A DNA stretch of 64,000 nucleotides from Thalassobacillus devorans MSP14 (GTDB lineage: Bacteria; Bacillota; Bacilli; Bacillales; Halobacillaceae), in NCBI RefSeq assembly GCF_000496835.1, contig NZ_KI543236.1, forward strand, positions 1,716,773 to 1,780,772. Reading direction: 5' to 3'. The notes under the pieces are model-generated. The model was not told where the DNA came from, ran no database searches, and saw only the letters and a list, made by a program, of their open reading frames with translations. The translations under genes were made by a program, and so were the position numbers. Of this stretch, positions 36,631 through 45,185 are shown one piece after another (within the stretch, counting starts at the first letter, position 1; the number at the start of each line of letters is the position of its first letter).

Positions 36631-37242
36631 TTATACTAACTTCGACATTCCTAAAAGTATTAACATGACCCCTGGTATAACCACAGCTTTATCCACCCAT
36701 TTACTCCGGCTGAATCGATTACCGATTTTAAGACCGATGTAAAGTAAAAAGCTCGTCATGAAACCGATGGATAAAGCGGTGGCTACAGCGGGAAGTGCCA
36801 TGAAAGCAGCACCGATCCCAGCCCCCAGGGTGTCTAATGACAATGCCAAAGCCAAAAGTACCGCCTCCCATCCTTTGATCGATCCTGAATTGTCGATATC
36901 TGCTAATTCAGGGTCTTTCAATATATCTGCCGGTGCAGACCAGGAGGACATACTTTCCTCTTCTGATGAGGTTGAAGGCATAATCAACTGAATCAAAAAC
37001 CATGCTCCAAGGCCAATCAAAATAAAAGCTCCTAAATTTGCCGCTAGATGTTCTGGGAGAAAACGTCCCAAAAAGTTTCCCACTGTAATAGCTCCATAAA
37101 AAATTACAGATGACAAAACGGCAATAAGTGTCAATGGCAGCAAGGATAAGCGTATCTGCTTCAACCCATAAACCACACCTAGTCCCAGGCTGTCCATACT
37201 GACAGCCATCACAAGTAAAAATAAGGTAGTAAAGACTCCCAT
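36631..37242 (-). CDS. ytaF: Sporulation membrane protein YtaF (MntP-like fold)
   Basis: 203-residue membrane protein with six hydrophobic segments arranged as two three-helix repeats. Each repeat carries an acidic intramembrane motif (AVSMDSLGLGVVYGLK and ALALSLDTLGAGIGAA). This is the MntP/YtaF family, whose MntP members export manganese. Between the repeats is an acidic loop (about residues 86-120). Placed between fpg and coaE, as in B. subtilis. Confidence 0.9.
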   Translation of the reverse strand: MGVFTTLFLLVMAVSMDSLGLGVVYGLKQIRLSLLPLTLIAVLSSVIFYGAITVGNFLGRFLPEHLAANLGAFILIGLGAWFLIQLIMPSTSSEEESMSSWSAPADILKDPELADIDNSGSIKGWEAVLLALALSLDTLGAGIGAAFMALPAVATALSIGFMTSFLLYIGLKIGNRFSRSKWVDKAVVIPGVMLILLGMSKLV

Positions 37243-37303
37243 TGTACGATCTCCTTCAGCTATCTGGATATGAGATAGTATATGGGAACCTTTACTTAGT
37301 GTG

Positions 37304-38128
37304 TTACTGTTGGCAGTGTCTGCAATAATGAGTACCTCTATTGCTTACCTTAATTTTTTCAATCGGTGTTCCACAGCTCTTACACGGCTCCTCTTCTTTA
37401 CCATAAACAAATAATCGCTGCTGAAACATACCGATTTGACCCTGACTGTTTACATAAGAACGGATCGTAGTGCCCCCCTGCTGGATTGCCTCCTCAATTG
37501 TGTCGATTGCGGCTTGTCTTACACTTTCGGCTTGATGCCTGCTAAGCAGATTGGCTTTACGTTCAGGGTGGACACCTGCTCTGAATAATGTTTCATCAAC
37601 ATAAATATTTCCCAGACCAGCTACTATACTTTGATCTAACAATACCGCTTTGATGGTACGCTGAGTTTTTTGTAATCGATTATAAAAATAGTCGAGGGTA
37701 AAGGAGTCATCAAAAGGATCCGGTCCTAACAAAGAGAGCGGCTTTTGGTTGATTTCCTCCCCTTTTTTAAATACATGCATCGTCCCGAATTTCCTTACAT
37801 CATTATAACGCAGCTCCGTACCATCATCTAATTGAAAAATTACATGCGTATGCTTCTTCATTGGTTCCTCAGCAGGGTAAACGCCGTATTTCCCTTCCAT
37901 TCGCAGATGGGAAACCATAGAAATATCGTCAAATTCGATAATTAAAAATTTTCCCTTTCGGTTGATCTCCTTGAAGGTTTGTCCTATCAGTTCCTGTCTG
38001 AAGGCTTCTGATTCCAGTGGCAGCTTGATGATATTTTCCCACAACACAGTGACATCCGTTACCTTTTTATTCAACACCAATTGGCGTAATGTTTGTCGTA
38101 CCGTTTCGACCTCTGGCAATTCTGGCAT
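37304..38128 (-). CDS. mutM: Formamidopyrimidine-DNA glycosylase
   Basis: Removes 8-oxoguanine and ring-opened purines and nicks the abasic site. The 274-residue protein begins PELPEVETVR, with catalytic Pro2 and Glu3. It has the helix-two-turn-helix region and a C-terminal zinc finger (CKSCGTP, then HYCRHC). It lies 17 bp after polA, with which it is presumably cotranscribed and shares the base-excision pathway. Also called fpg. Confidence 0.97.
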   Translation of the reverse strand: MPELPEVETVRQTLRQLVLNKKVTDVTVLWENIIKLPLESEAFRQELIGQTFKEINRKGKFLIIEFDDISMVSHLRMEGKYGVYPAEEPMKKHTHVIFQLDDGTELRYNDVRKFGTMHVFKKGEEINQKPLSLLGPDPFDDSFTLDYFYNRLQKTQRTIKAVLLDQSIVAGLGNIYVDETLFRAGVHPERKANLLSRHQAESVRQAAIDTIEEAIQQGGTTIRSYVNSQGQIGMFQQRLFVYGKEEEPCKSCGTPIEKIKVSNRGTHYCRHCQQ

Positions 38129-38145
38129 TTGATTCTTCCCCTTTA

Positions 38146-40782
38146 TTATTTTGCATCGTACCAGGTCGGTCCGTAAGAGGAATCGACCTTTAATGGCACA
38201 TCAAGTTCTACAGTGTTTTCCATTACCTCAGCCACTATTTTTTGCAATTGCTCAATTTCGTCTTCGGGAGCTTCCAATATCAACTCATCGTGCACTTGCA
38301 ATAATAAATTGGCTTCCAGTTTCTCGTCTATCAACCTGTAATGCAAGTCGATCATCGCTTTTTTGATTATATCCGCAGCACTCCCCTGAATCGGTGTATT
38401 CATCGCTGTCCGTTCTGCAGCATTCCTTCTATTAAAATTCCGGCTCGCCAAGTCCGGTAAGAATCTTTTTCTGTTCATAAATGTCGTGACATATCCCGTC
38501 TGCTTGGCTTCACGGACCGTTTCTTCCATATATGTTTTAACCCCTGGATAACTTTCTAAATACCGGTCAATAAAAGCTCTTGCCTCTTTCCTCGTAATAC
38601 CGAGACTTTGCGACAAACCGAATTCACTGATTCCATAAACAATCCCGAAATTGACCGCCTTTGCCTGACGCCTCATTTCGCTGGTCACTTCATCCGCTTT
38701 GACTTCGAATACTTCCATCGCTGTCTGGGTATGGATATCCCGGTCTTCTTTGAAAGCTGCAATCAACTTTTCGTCTTTTGCAATATGAGCTAAAACCCGC
38801 AGCTCAATTTGGGAATAATCACTCGCAAACATAATCCAGCCTGGTTTAGAAGGGATGAAAGCCTGTCGTATTTTTCGCCCTTCTTCTAAACGGATAGGTA
38901 TATTCTGCAGGTTGGGATCTGTGGAGCTTAACCTTCCCGTTTGGGTCAAAGCCTGGTTAAAACGAGTATGGATCTTTTGGGTATCCTTATCCACCACTTT
39001 GAGAAGTCCTTCGATATAGGTGGATTGCAACTTTCCCAGTTGACGATAAACAAGTAACTTAGGAATGATTTCGTGTTTTTCCTGTAATTGCTCCAGTACA
39101 TCTGCCGACGTGGAATAACCCGTTTTTGTTTTCTTGATAACAGGCAGTCCAAGCTTTTCAAACAAGATCGGACCGAGCTGTTTAGGTGAATTCAGGTTGA
39201 ACTTCTCACCTGCCAGCTCATAAACCTGCTCTTCAATTTCTTTAAGGCGACCCTGAAGCTCTTCTCCCATTTGCTTCAAGCGGTCCACATCAACCTGGAC
39301 GCCAAGATGTTCCATTTTCCCCAGAATTAATGCTAATGGCATTTCTAATTCTTTATAAAGTTCCAACTGATTGTTCTCTTTTAACTGTTCTTCTACTTTA
39401 TCTTTCAATTTATATAGCAAATCAGCTTTTCTAGCCATATGTTCTGCAAGTAATTCATCATCGGGGCGTTTAATTTTGGCGCCTCTTCCGTAGACTTCTT
39501 CATCATATTGTACGGATGTTTCCCCCATCCGATGGGCAATGGAAGGTACATCATGATTATTTTCTGAAGGGTTGATCAAATAGGAAGCCAGCAAGAGATC
39601 AAAATCAACCCCCTTTAAATCCACACCTTTGCGCAATAATGCTACTATTGTTTTCTTGGCATCAAATACCCATTTCTTCTGTTGATCATCCCTTGCCCAC
39701 TCGCAAAAAGCTTTAGAATCAGCAGCAATCTCGACAGGAATAAAATACTTCTTGTCTTTATTAACTACTGCAATTCCTTCGATATCCGCATGGTGGTAAT
39801 TCTCATGAAGCATTTCCACAAAAACTGCTTCCGTTCCTGTAAACATACCAGGAGTAATATCTGTAACATGCTCCACGTTTATCTCGGGCAACTCTTCCGC
39901 TGCCTCTTCCGCATCCTGATCAGAACCAGCCACTCTTCCCAGCAAAGACTGGAAACCAAGTTCCTTGAAAGCATTGCTTACATCACGGTTGCTGTAACCA
40001 TCATAATTCAGGTCTTCAAGTCCAATAGAGACAGGAGAATCTCTCTTAATCGTGACTAGCTGTTTACTCATGAAAGCATCATCTTTATGGGTTTCAAGCT
40101 TTTCCTTAAGCTTTCCTTTGACTTCACTGATATTTTCGTAAAGACTCTCTAAGGTTTCAAATTGTTTCAGTAATTTCACCGCAGTTTTTTGTCCGACACC
40201 AGGTACACCAGGGATGTTATCGGAGTTATCTCCCATTAATGCCTTTAAATCGATGATCTGATCAGGCCGTATTTCCATCTTTTCCTTCATGAAAGAAGGG
40301 GTATATTTTTCTACATTGGTAATACCTTTTTTTGTTAGGGTCACATTTGTATGTTCAGAAACCAGCTGGAGAAGATCTTTGTCTCCTGAAATCACATTGG
40401 TTTCCCACCCTTGCTTTTCCGCTGAAGTGGCTAGCGTACCGATGATGTCATCTGCTTCATATTGTTCGAGCTGGTAATGTGGTATCTGAAACGTGTCCAG
40501 GAGCTCCTTTAATACAGGGAACTGCTCTGAAAGCTCTGGAGGTGTTTTTTGCCGCCCGCCCTTATATTCTTCATATGTTTTATGACGAAAGGTGGTCTTT
40601 CCTGCATCAAAAGCCACCAGAATATGGTTCGGTTTATCTTCTTCTAAAATGCGGAGAAGCATAGTGGTGAAGCCATAAACCGCGTTTGTATAAACCCCTT
40701 TATCATTGTTCAACAAAGGCAAAGCAAAAAACGCCCGATAGGCGATACTATTGCCATCAATCAATACTAATTTGTCTGCCAT
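38146..40782 (-). CDS. polA: DNA polymerase I
   Basis: Repair and Okazaki-fragment polymerase of 878 residues. The N-terminal 5'-nuclease domain (about 1-290) contains LIDGNSIAYRAFFA and the H3TH element GVPGVGQKTAVKLL. The middle 3'-5' exonuclease-like domain lacks the catalytic DxE pair: VFVEMLHENYHH stands where it should be, so proofreading is probably absent, as in other Bacillaceae. The C-terminal polymerase has motif A SDYSQIELR, motif B RRQAKAVNFGIVYG and motif C VHDELI. Confidence 0.97.
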   Translation of the reverse strand: MADKLVLIDGNSIAYRAFFALPLLNNDKGVYTNAVYGFTTMLLRILEEDKPNHILVAFDAGKTTFRHKTYEEYKGGRQKTPPELSEQFPVLKELLDTFQIPHYQLEQYEADDIIGTLATSAEKQGWETNVISGDKDLLQLVSEHTNVTLTKKGITNVEKYTPSFMKEKMEIRPDQIIDLKALMGDNSDNIPGVPGVGQKTAVKLLKQFETLESLYENISEVKGKLKEKLETHKDDAFMSKQLVTIKRDSPVSIGLEDLNYDGYSNRDVSNAFKELGFQSLLGRVAGSDQDAEEAAEELPEINVEHVTDITPGMFTGTEAVFVEMLHENYHHADIEGIAVVNKDKKYFIPVEIAADSKAFCEWARDDQQKKWVFDAKKTIVALLRKGVDLKGVDFDLLLASYLINPSENNHDVPSIAHRMGETSVQYDEEVYGRGAKIKRPDDELLAEHMARKADLLYKLKDKVEEQLKENNQLELYKELEMPLALILGKMEHLGVQVDVDRLKQMGEELQGRLKEIEEQVYELAGEKFNLNSPKQLGPILFEKLGLPVIKKTKTGYSTSADVLEQLQEKHEIIPKLLVYRQLGKLQSTYIEGLLKVVDKDTQKIHTRFNQALTQTGRLSSTDPNLQNIPIRLEEGRKIRQAFIPSKPGWIMFASDYSQIELRVLAHIAKDEKLIAAFKEDRDIHTQTAMEVFEVKADEVTSEMRRQAKAVNFGIVYGISEFGLSQSLGITRKEARAFIDRYLESYPGVKTYMEETVREAKQTGYVTTFMNRKRFLPDLASRNFNRRNAAERTAMNTPIQGSAADIIKKAMIDLHYRLIDEKLEANLLLQVHDELILEAPEDEIEQLQKIVAEVMENTVELDVPLKVDSSYGPTWYDAK

Positions 40783-41043
40783 GATTCCACTCCTTCAAAA
40801 TCTTTTTTAGTCTCCGTGGTTAATATGTTATTTAGTATATCTGTTTTTTAAGTATAAGGCTTGTCCTCTTGAGAGGGAGACCTTTTAAATCTAACATCAT
40901 CATTTTCCATGCCACACAAATAAAGAACTACCTTCTCTATTCTACCATGATTAAAACAGAGAAGAAAAAAGACACTTTCCTGCTGAATATTTCACAATGG
41001 CCATAACTATATAAATATCCGGTTCACAAAAAAATAAATAAAA
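40783..41043. other. Intergenic region between phoR terminator and polA
   Basis: AT-rich spacer with no open frame of interest. Two TATACT hexamers on the minus strand could be -10 elements for polA but lack recognisable -35 partners, so I do not call a promoter. Confidence 0.5.
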
Positions 41044-41070
41044 AAACGGCAGCTGTAACAGCTGCCGTTT
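41044..41070 (-). terminator. Terminator after phoPR
   Basis: Perfect 12-bp stem AAACGGCAGCTG/CAGCTGCCGTTT with a 3-nt loop followed by TTTT and further T-rich sequence on the minus strand. Confidence 0.9.
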
Positions 41071-41143
41071 AAAGAGAAACACCCTGGATGAAAGGGTCAG
41101 TTTTATCATAACAATGAGATTTAAAGGAAAAATTAAGCAATTG

Positions 41144-42895
41144 TTAATTTTGTGTTAAGTCTTTGGGTAGTGTCACGTGAAAGGTAGTCCCTTTTCCAGG
41201 CTCACTTTCGACTTCCAGTACTCCTTGATGTGCTTCTACAATATGTTTTGCAATGGCCAGGCCTAACCCGGTCCCGCCCGAATTCCGGCTTCGGGCTTTA
41301 TCCACCCTATAAAAGCGTTCAAAAATACGAGGAATTTCCTCTTTAGGAATACCTATCCCTTTATCTGAAATCGATACTTTTACCTGGTAATCTTCTGAAG
41401 AAAGCGAAACTTTGACTTCACCTGCTTCAGAACTGTAACTTATCGCGTTAGTCAACAGGTTGAGAAATAGTTGCTTCAATCGAGCAGAATCACCATGAAT
41501 GTATGTTGTTTCGGAAATTTGACTAACAATCCGGATGTTTTTCTTCTTAGCATTTTGATCGATGATAGTAATTAAATCCTGCATCAGTTGCTTCAAATTC
41601 ACATTTTCAATATTCAGTTCAAAGTCTGACTTTTCTAATTTGGACAATTCCAGTAAATCCTTGATAAGAGATTGTAAACGAGTGCTTTCTTTATGGATGA
41701 TCGTCAAGAATTGCTCCAATAAAGCCGGATCATCCATAGCCCCATCCAGCAGGGTTTCCGAAAACCCCCGAATAGAAGTTATGGGGGTTTTGAGTTCATG
41801 GGAAACATTGGCCACAAAGTCTTTTCGCATCTGTTCCAGCCTTTTTAAATCTGTTATATCATGAAATACCAGTACCACACCTTTCCATTTTCCACCTTCA
41901 TTGAAAATAGGTGCTCCGGTAATTTCAATATGCTTTCGTTCAATATTGATTGGTAAAACGAAGCTTTCTCTTACAGTCTCTTCCAGCATGAATACAGATT
42001 TAATCGCTTCATGGATGGAAGTATAGGGGATGGCGTCATAATAAAGACGTCCTATATAATCTTTAGCCCCTCCTGTGAAGCTTTGTAAAAAAGCCCGATT
42101 AACTAAATGGATATAACCTTTATCATCAATCATCAACAGACCGCTTCCCATATTATTAATAACTGCTTCTAGTCGATTATCCTGCATATCCTGTTCTGTA
42201 GTCATTTCTTGCAGATTACGGGCAAGTATATTGATCGATTGACTTAATTTTCGAGCTTCTCCAAAATAGCCTTCATAAGTTCTGGCTTTATAATTGCCCT
42301 CTGCCAATTCAGAAGCCGCATCTGCTGCAGATCGGATTGGTCTTACATATTTGTCAAATATTTTATATCCAATAACCAGCACAATAATCAATCCAAGAAG
42401 TATTGTAAACAATATCAACAGCCAAATATTTTTTGTCACATTTTCCAGAGAGTCCACTGGTGTTGTTACAATTAATTTTCCAGTAATTCCACCTGTTTCA
42501 ATAGGAACCGGATAATAATATTCGTTCCTGACGAATTGTCCTTTAGCTCCATCACGGTTGATCGCTGATGCGGTTTCCGTTATCTTTTCCACATCAGTTT
42601 GATTTGAATGGATAACATCAGCAGTATTTATTAAAATTTCGTCATTCGCGCTAAAAAAAATAAATGCAGTGTTCATTTCTCTACTAAACTGTTCCAAAGC
42701 ATCCTTGTTCAGAGCAGTATTGTCGATATGCTCTTCAAAAGCCCTGGAATAATAAACACTTTCATCCTCTATTCGTTCCTCGAATAAACTGACAAAATAC
42801 CCATGTGTAAGCTGTGCAAGTATTATCCCCAGCCCTGACATGATAATCAATACAAGGATCGTATAAGTAACAAGGGGACGAGAGTAAACTCTCAT
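41144..42895 (-). CDS. phoR: Phosphate-responsive sensor histidine kinase PhoR
   Basis: Membrane kinase that phosphorylates PhoP on phosphate or cell-wall signals. The 583-residue protein has one span near residues 9-30, an extracytoplasmic sensor domain (about 31-155), a second span (156-178), a HAMP segment (IRSAADAASELAEGNYKA), a PAS domain (about 240-345), the phosphoacceptor box VANVSHELKTPITS near 365, and HATPase boxes (FLNLLTNAISYS, ISDKGIGIP, GGTGLGLAI). Begins directly after the phoP stop codon. Confidence 0.95.
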   Translation of the reverse strand: MRVYSRPLVTYTILVLIIMSGLGIILAQLTHGYFVSLFEERIEDESVYYSRAFEEHIDNTALNKDALEQFSREMNTAFIFFSANDEILINTADVIHSNQTDVEKITETASAINRDGAKGQFVRNEYYYPVPIETGGITGKLIVTTPVDSLENVTKNIWLLILFTILLGLIIVLVIGYKIFDKYVRPIRSAADAASELAEGNYKARTYEGYFGEARKLSQSINILARNLQEMTTEQDMQDNRLEAVINNMGSGLLMIDDKGYIHLVNRAFLQSFTGGAKDYIGRLYYDAIPYTSIHEAIKSVFMLEETVRESFVLPINIERKHIEITGAPIFNEGGKWKGVVLVFHDITDLKRLEQMRKDFVANVSHELKTPITSIRGFSETLLDGAMDDPALLEQFLTIIHKESTRLQSLIKDLLELSKLEKSDFELNIENVNLKQLMQDLITIIDQNAKKKNIRIVSQISETTYIHGDSARLKQLFLNLLTNAISYSSEAGEVKVSLSSEDYQVKVSISDKGIGIPKEEIPRIFERFYRVDKARSRNSGGTGLGLAIAKHIVEAHQGVLEVESEPGKGTTFHVTLPKDLTQN

Positions 42896-43591
42896 TTATT
42901 TCGGCTCCTCCATTTTATATCCAAGGCCGCGGATCGTTTTTATATAAACCGGCTTTTTCGTATCCGGTTCAATTTTTTCTCTTAGATGGCTGACATGCAC
43001 ATCAACAATGCGAGTATCCCCGACAAAGTCATAATTCCAAACTGCGCTTAATAACTGATCACGAGCCAGCACTTTTCCTTTATGCTGTGCCAGGTAAAGT
43101 AATAATTCAAATTCTTTAGGTGTGAAAGTCAACTGTTCGTTTTTGATAGATGCTTCATACCGCTGCGGATAGATGGTCAAATCAGCAATCTGGATAGCAT
43201 CGGGCTTATCTTCTTTCACTACACGATTTGATCTACGTAAGATAGCTTTTATTCTGGCAATTACTTCTCTAGGACTGAAAGGTTTGGTCAAATAGTCATC
43301 TGCACCCAGTTCCAGACCTAACACCCTGTCGAACTCATCGTCTTTTGCAGTAAGCATAAGTATAGGTGTATCCATTTGATTCACACGAAGTTCCTTGCAA
43401 ACATCCATGCCATCCATTTCAGGCAGCATGACATCCAGCACAATCAAATCAAAATCATCTGATTCAGCTTTATGTAAGGCTTCTGAACCTGTGTAGGCAA
43501 CTTCTGTTTTAAAGCCAGCCTGTTCAATGTTGTATTTCAACAGGGTCACGATAGATTCTTCATCATCTACAATTAATATTTTTTCTGACAT
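42896..43591 (-). CDS. phoP: Phosphate regulon response regulator PhoP
   Basis: OmpR-type regulator of 231 residues. The receiver domain has the acidic pocket DDEE at 9-12, phosphoacceptor Asp53 in VLDVMLPEMDG, and the conserved Lys in TKPFSPRE. The C-terminal winged helix ends KTIRGLGYKMEEPK. I chose ATG 43591, 6 nt after GAGGTG; an upstream GTG at 43600 lies within that ribosome site. Cotranscribed with phoR. No confident Pho box is visible upstream. Confidence 0.96.
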   Translation of the reverse strand: MSEKILIVDDEESIVTLLKYNIEQAGFKTEVAYTGSEALHKAESDDFDLIVLDVMLPEMDGMDVCKELRVNQMDTPILMLTAKDDEFDRVLGLELGADDYLTKPFSPREVIARIKAILRRSNRVVKEDKPDAIQIADLTIYPQRYEASIKNEQLTFTPKEFELLLYLAQHKGKVLARDQLLSAVWNYDFVGDTRIVDVHVSHLREKIEPDTKKPVYIKTIRGLGYKMEEPK

Positions 43592-43768
43592 TCTGATCAC
43601 CTCACAAAGAAACTATCTTTATCATACAATTAACCCTCTTGTTTGAACACAGGAATAAATTAAATTTACATAATCTTTAGGCTCTGGTGAACGTTTTTGT
43701 TGATTTTTATTAAGGAAATTACTCAATTATATGGCCGAATTGTGGTAGACTCAGTTTCAAAGTAATTT

Positions 43769-44066
43769 GGGTTCGTTACCGAGACAGGCGAAAGGATGGC
43801 TGGGAAACGATTCGCTTTCCAGCTTCATCGCCTAGACACTCGCGACATAAGCAGCCCATCAACAGGAAGAAAGAACACTTCCTTTTTGATGGGCTGCTTA
43901 TGCGTGTCGTGTCTACCAAGGCGATTACGCATTCATTTCTTTCCTGTGGGGGAGCTGGCAAGCCTCCTCGGCCGTTTCACGACCTGTGGGGTCTCGCCTA
44001 GCCCCTTCTCCCACGGGAGTCTCACCGTTTCCCTGCCATCTTGTGCATATTTTGACGAACGAACCC
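43769..44066 (-). repeat. Structured repeat unit A, with long internal hairpin
   Basis: Unit A is read on the minus strand. Its outer stem is GGGTTCGTT/AACGAACCC (43769-43777 with 44058-44066). A second stem GATGGCTGGGAAACG/CGTTTCCCTGCCATC (43795-43809 with 44026-44040) has one mismatch. Compared with unit B, unit A carries an extra long hairpin at 43829-43923 between its GGAAAG-type 3' core and its closing stem. Confidence 0.7.
43829..43923. repeat. 95-bp near-perfect hairpin inside repeat unit A
   Basis: Arms of about 41 and 46 nt. The centre is a perfect 17-bp stem CATAAGCAGCCCATCAA/TTGATGGGCTGCTTATG (43846-43862 with 43886-43902), extended inwards by AGGAAG/CTTCCT around an 8-nt loop and outwards by imperfect pairing to CGCC/GGCG. 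Confidence 0.85.
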
Positions 44067-44167
44067 CACGTTGTGAGAAGATATCTTCCACATTTACTGC
44101 ATGAAAAGCTCAATGATCAGGACATAAGCTCTTTTCAGCTGTTAAGTTGGTGGTTCCGCATACCGAT

Positions 44168-44336
44168 GTTTCCGTTTCTCTTATAAAAGCAAGGAGGGCC
44201 GGGAAATTGCGAGACTCCTGTGGGATGAACATGATAGGTGAGATCCCGCAAGGCGGAGCCTGAGGAAGCTCACCACATGTCCACGGAAAGCGAGTGATTT
44301 CCCGGACCTCCAAACACTTATCACCATAACGGAAAC
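44168..44336 (+). repeat. Structured repeat unit B
   Basis: Outer stem GTTTCCGTT/AACGGAAAC (44168-44176 with 44328-44336). The next stem is GGAGGGCCGGGAAAT/ATTTCCCGGACCTCC (44193-44207 with 44297-44311, one mismatch). Inside are ACATG..AGGTGAG pairing with CTCACC.CATGT, and a GGCGGAGCC hairpin. The predicted fold is a long rod with branches. Confidence 0.72.
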
Positions 44337-44358
44337 AGTTTCTCTCGAAACTGAGTCT

Positions 44359-44579
44359 TCAGCAAAAAGGAGCTTTAACTGTAATATCAATAGAGAGAGA
44401 TTTATAATAACAAAAAACATTTTTATATTTAAAGGTTTTCCTGCTCTTTGATTCCTATTCCAATCAAATTGTCGTCCTCCTTGAGGAAAGCGAGCTGACT
44501 CTCTAATAGACCCTTACCAATCACAATGAGATGTTATTTTTATAAAGTATCGATTAAAAGAAAAACTTTAAAAAAGAAC
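44359..44579. other. Spacer between the repeat composite and the MaoC terminator
   Basis: AT-rich, with a short piece (44478-44503) containing GAGGAAAGCGAG that resembles the repeat core, and a 31-codon minus-strand open frame without a ribosome site. No gene is called. Confidence 0.4.
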
Positions 44580-44597
44580 CAAGCCTGAATAGGCTTG
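44580..44597 (-). terminator. Terminator after the MaoC-like gene
   Basis: Perfect 7-bp stem CAAGCCT/AGGCTTG with a 4-nt loop, then GTTCTTTTTT on the minus strand. Confidence 0.85.
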
Positions 44598-44619
44598 ATT
44601 TCCTTTTTTGTTTCAACTA

Positions 44620-45096
44620 TCAATAAAAGTTTTCTAAGGATTTTGCAGTCATGGACTCTGGCTCATAAGGAGGAGAAACCACCATCACTCCTTTGATCAC
44701 TTCATCCCCTTCTGCATCCTTGGCATGTACGGATATCGTTACTTTATGTTGAGAAACATCTATCTCCACTACCTCTAAATGAAACGAGATTTCTGCATAA
44801 TGGTAGACCGGCTTTGGAAAATCAAGCTCCTGGCGCAGTATATGGCTGCCCGGTCCAGGCAGTTGCATGGATATCATGGAGGAAACCATCCCCTGCAACA
44901 TAACGGTAGGTACTACCGGACGCTTGAATGGTGTTTGAGATGCATAATCATGTTGGATATAAAGGGGATTAGCATCATCTGACAAACCCAAATACATAAG
45001 AAGGTCGCGATCTTCAATTCTCTTCTCAGCTGTATATTTGTCCCCTGATTTCAATTCATGAATTTTTTTCCCTAGTTTTCGTTTTTTCCCTATCAT
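44620..45096 (-). CDS. MaoC-like hot-dog dehydratase/hydratase domain protein
   Basis: 158 residues from the ATG at 45096, which follows GGGGGG at 7 nt. A frame open for 15 further codons upstream reaches the mdh terminator and is rejected. The fold is MaoC/(R)-hydratase: YTAEKRIEDRDLLMYLGLSDDANPLYIQHDYA carries the expected catalytic Asp/His-type motif (D-x-N-P-x-H-like, here DANPLYIQHD), followed by PVVPTVMLQGMVSSM. Probably acts on an enoyl thioester. It lies after citZ-icd-mdh and before phoPR, as in other Bacillaceae. Confidence 0.8.
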   Translation of the reverse strand: MIGKKRKLGKKIHELKSGDKYTAEKRIEDRDLLMYLGLSDDANPLYIQHDYASQTPFKRPVVPTVMLQGMVSSMISMQLPGPGSHILRQELDFPKPVYHYAEISFHLEVVEIDVSQHKVTISVHAKDAEGDEVIKGVMVVSPPYEPESMTAKSLENFY

Positions 45097-45143
45097 TCCG
45101 TCGCCCCCCTTGAATGTAAACGCTTTCTTCTCGTTTGACAAAA

Positions 45144-45170
45144 AGGATTCGAGGCTGATCCCCGAATCCT
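45144..45170 (-). terminator. Terminator after mdh
   Basis: Perfect 8-bp stem AGGATTCG/CGAATCCT with an 11-nt loop, then TTTTTG on the minus strand. Separates mdh from the MaoC-like gene. Confidence 0.82.
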
Positions 45171-45185
45171 GGTCTCTCTTATCTT

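Larger units (their letters stand above)
43747..44358. repeat. Composite non-coding repeat: two inverted structured units between 12-bp terminal inverted repeats
   Basis: A 612-bp stretch with no credible gene, bounded by perfect inverted repeats AGACTCAGTTTC (43747-43758) and GAAACTGAGTCT (44347-44358). It contains two related, oppositely oriented units (43769-44066 and 44168-44336). Both share a core of the form GGGAAA..GAGACTCC.GTGGGA, then TAGG.GAGA.CCC.CA, then GAGGA.GCT and CCAC.GGAAAG. The core resembles dispersed intergenic repeats known from Bacillaceae genomes. No transposase or target duplication is seen. Confidence 0.75.

Noticed and set aside
43660-43690. Pho box upstream of phoP
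   Set aside because: Two TTTACA/TTTAGG-like hexamers at 11-bp spacing are visible but too degenerate to claim.
43747-44358. Insertion sequence
   Set aside because: Terminal inverted repeats are present, but there is no transposase frame and no flanking duplication; recorded as a repeat instead.
43776-44420. Several 60-100-codon frames on both strands
   Set aside because: All fall within the structured repeat composite, are rich in Arg, Ser, Pro and Cys, overlap each other on both strands and lack ribosome sites.
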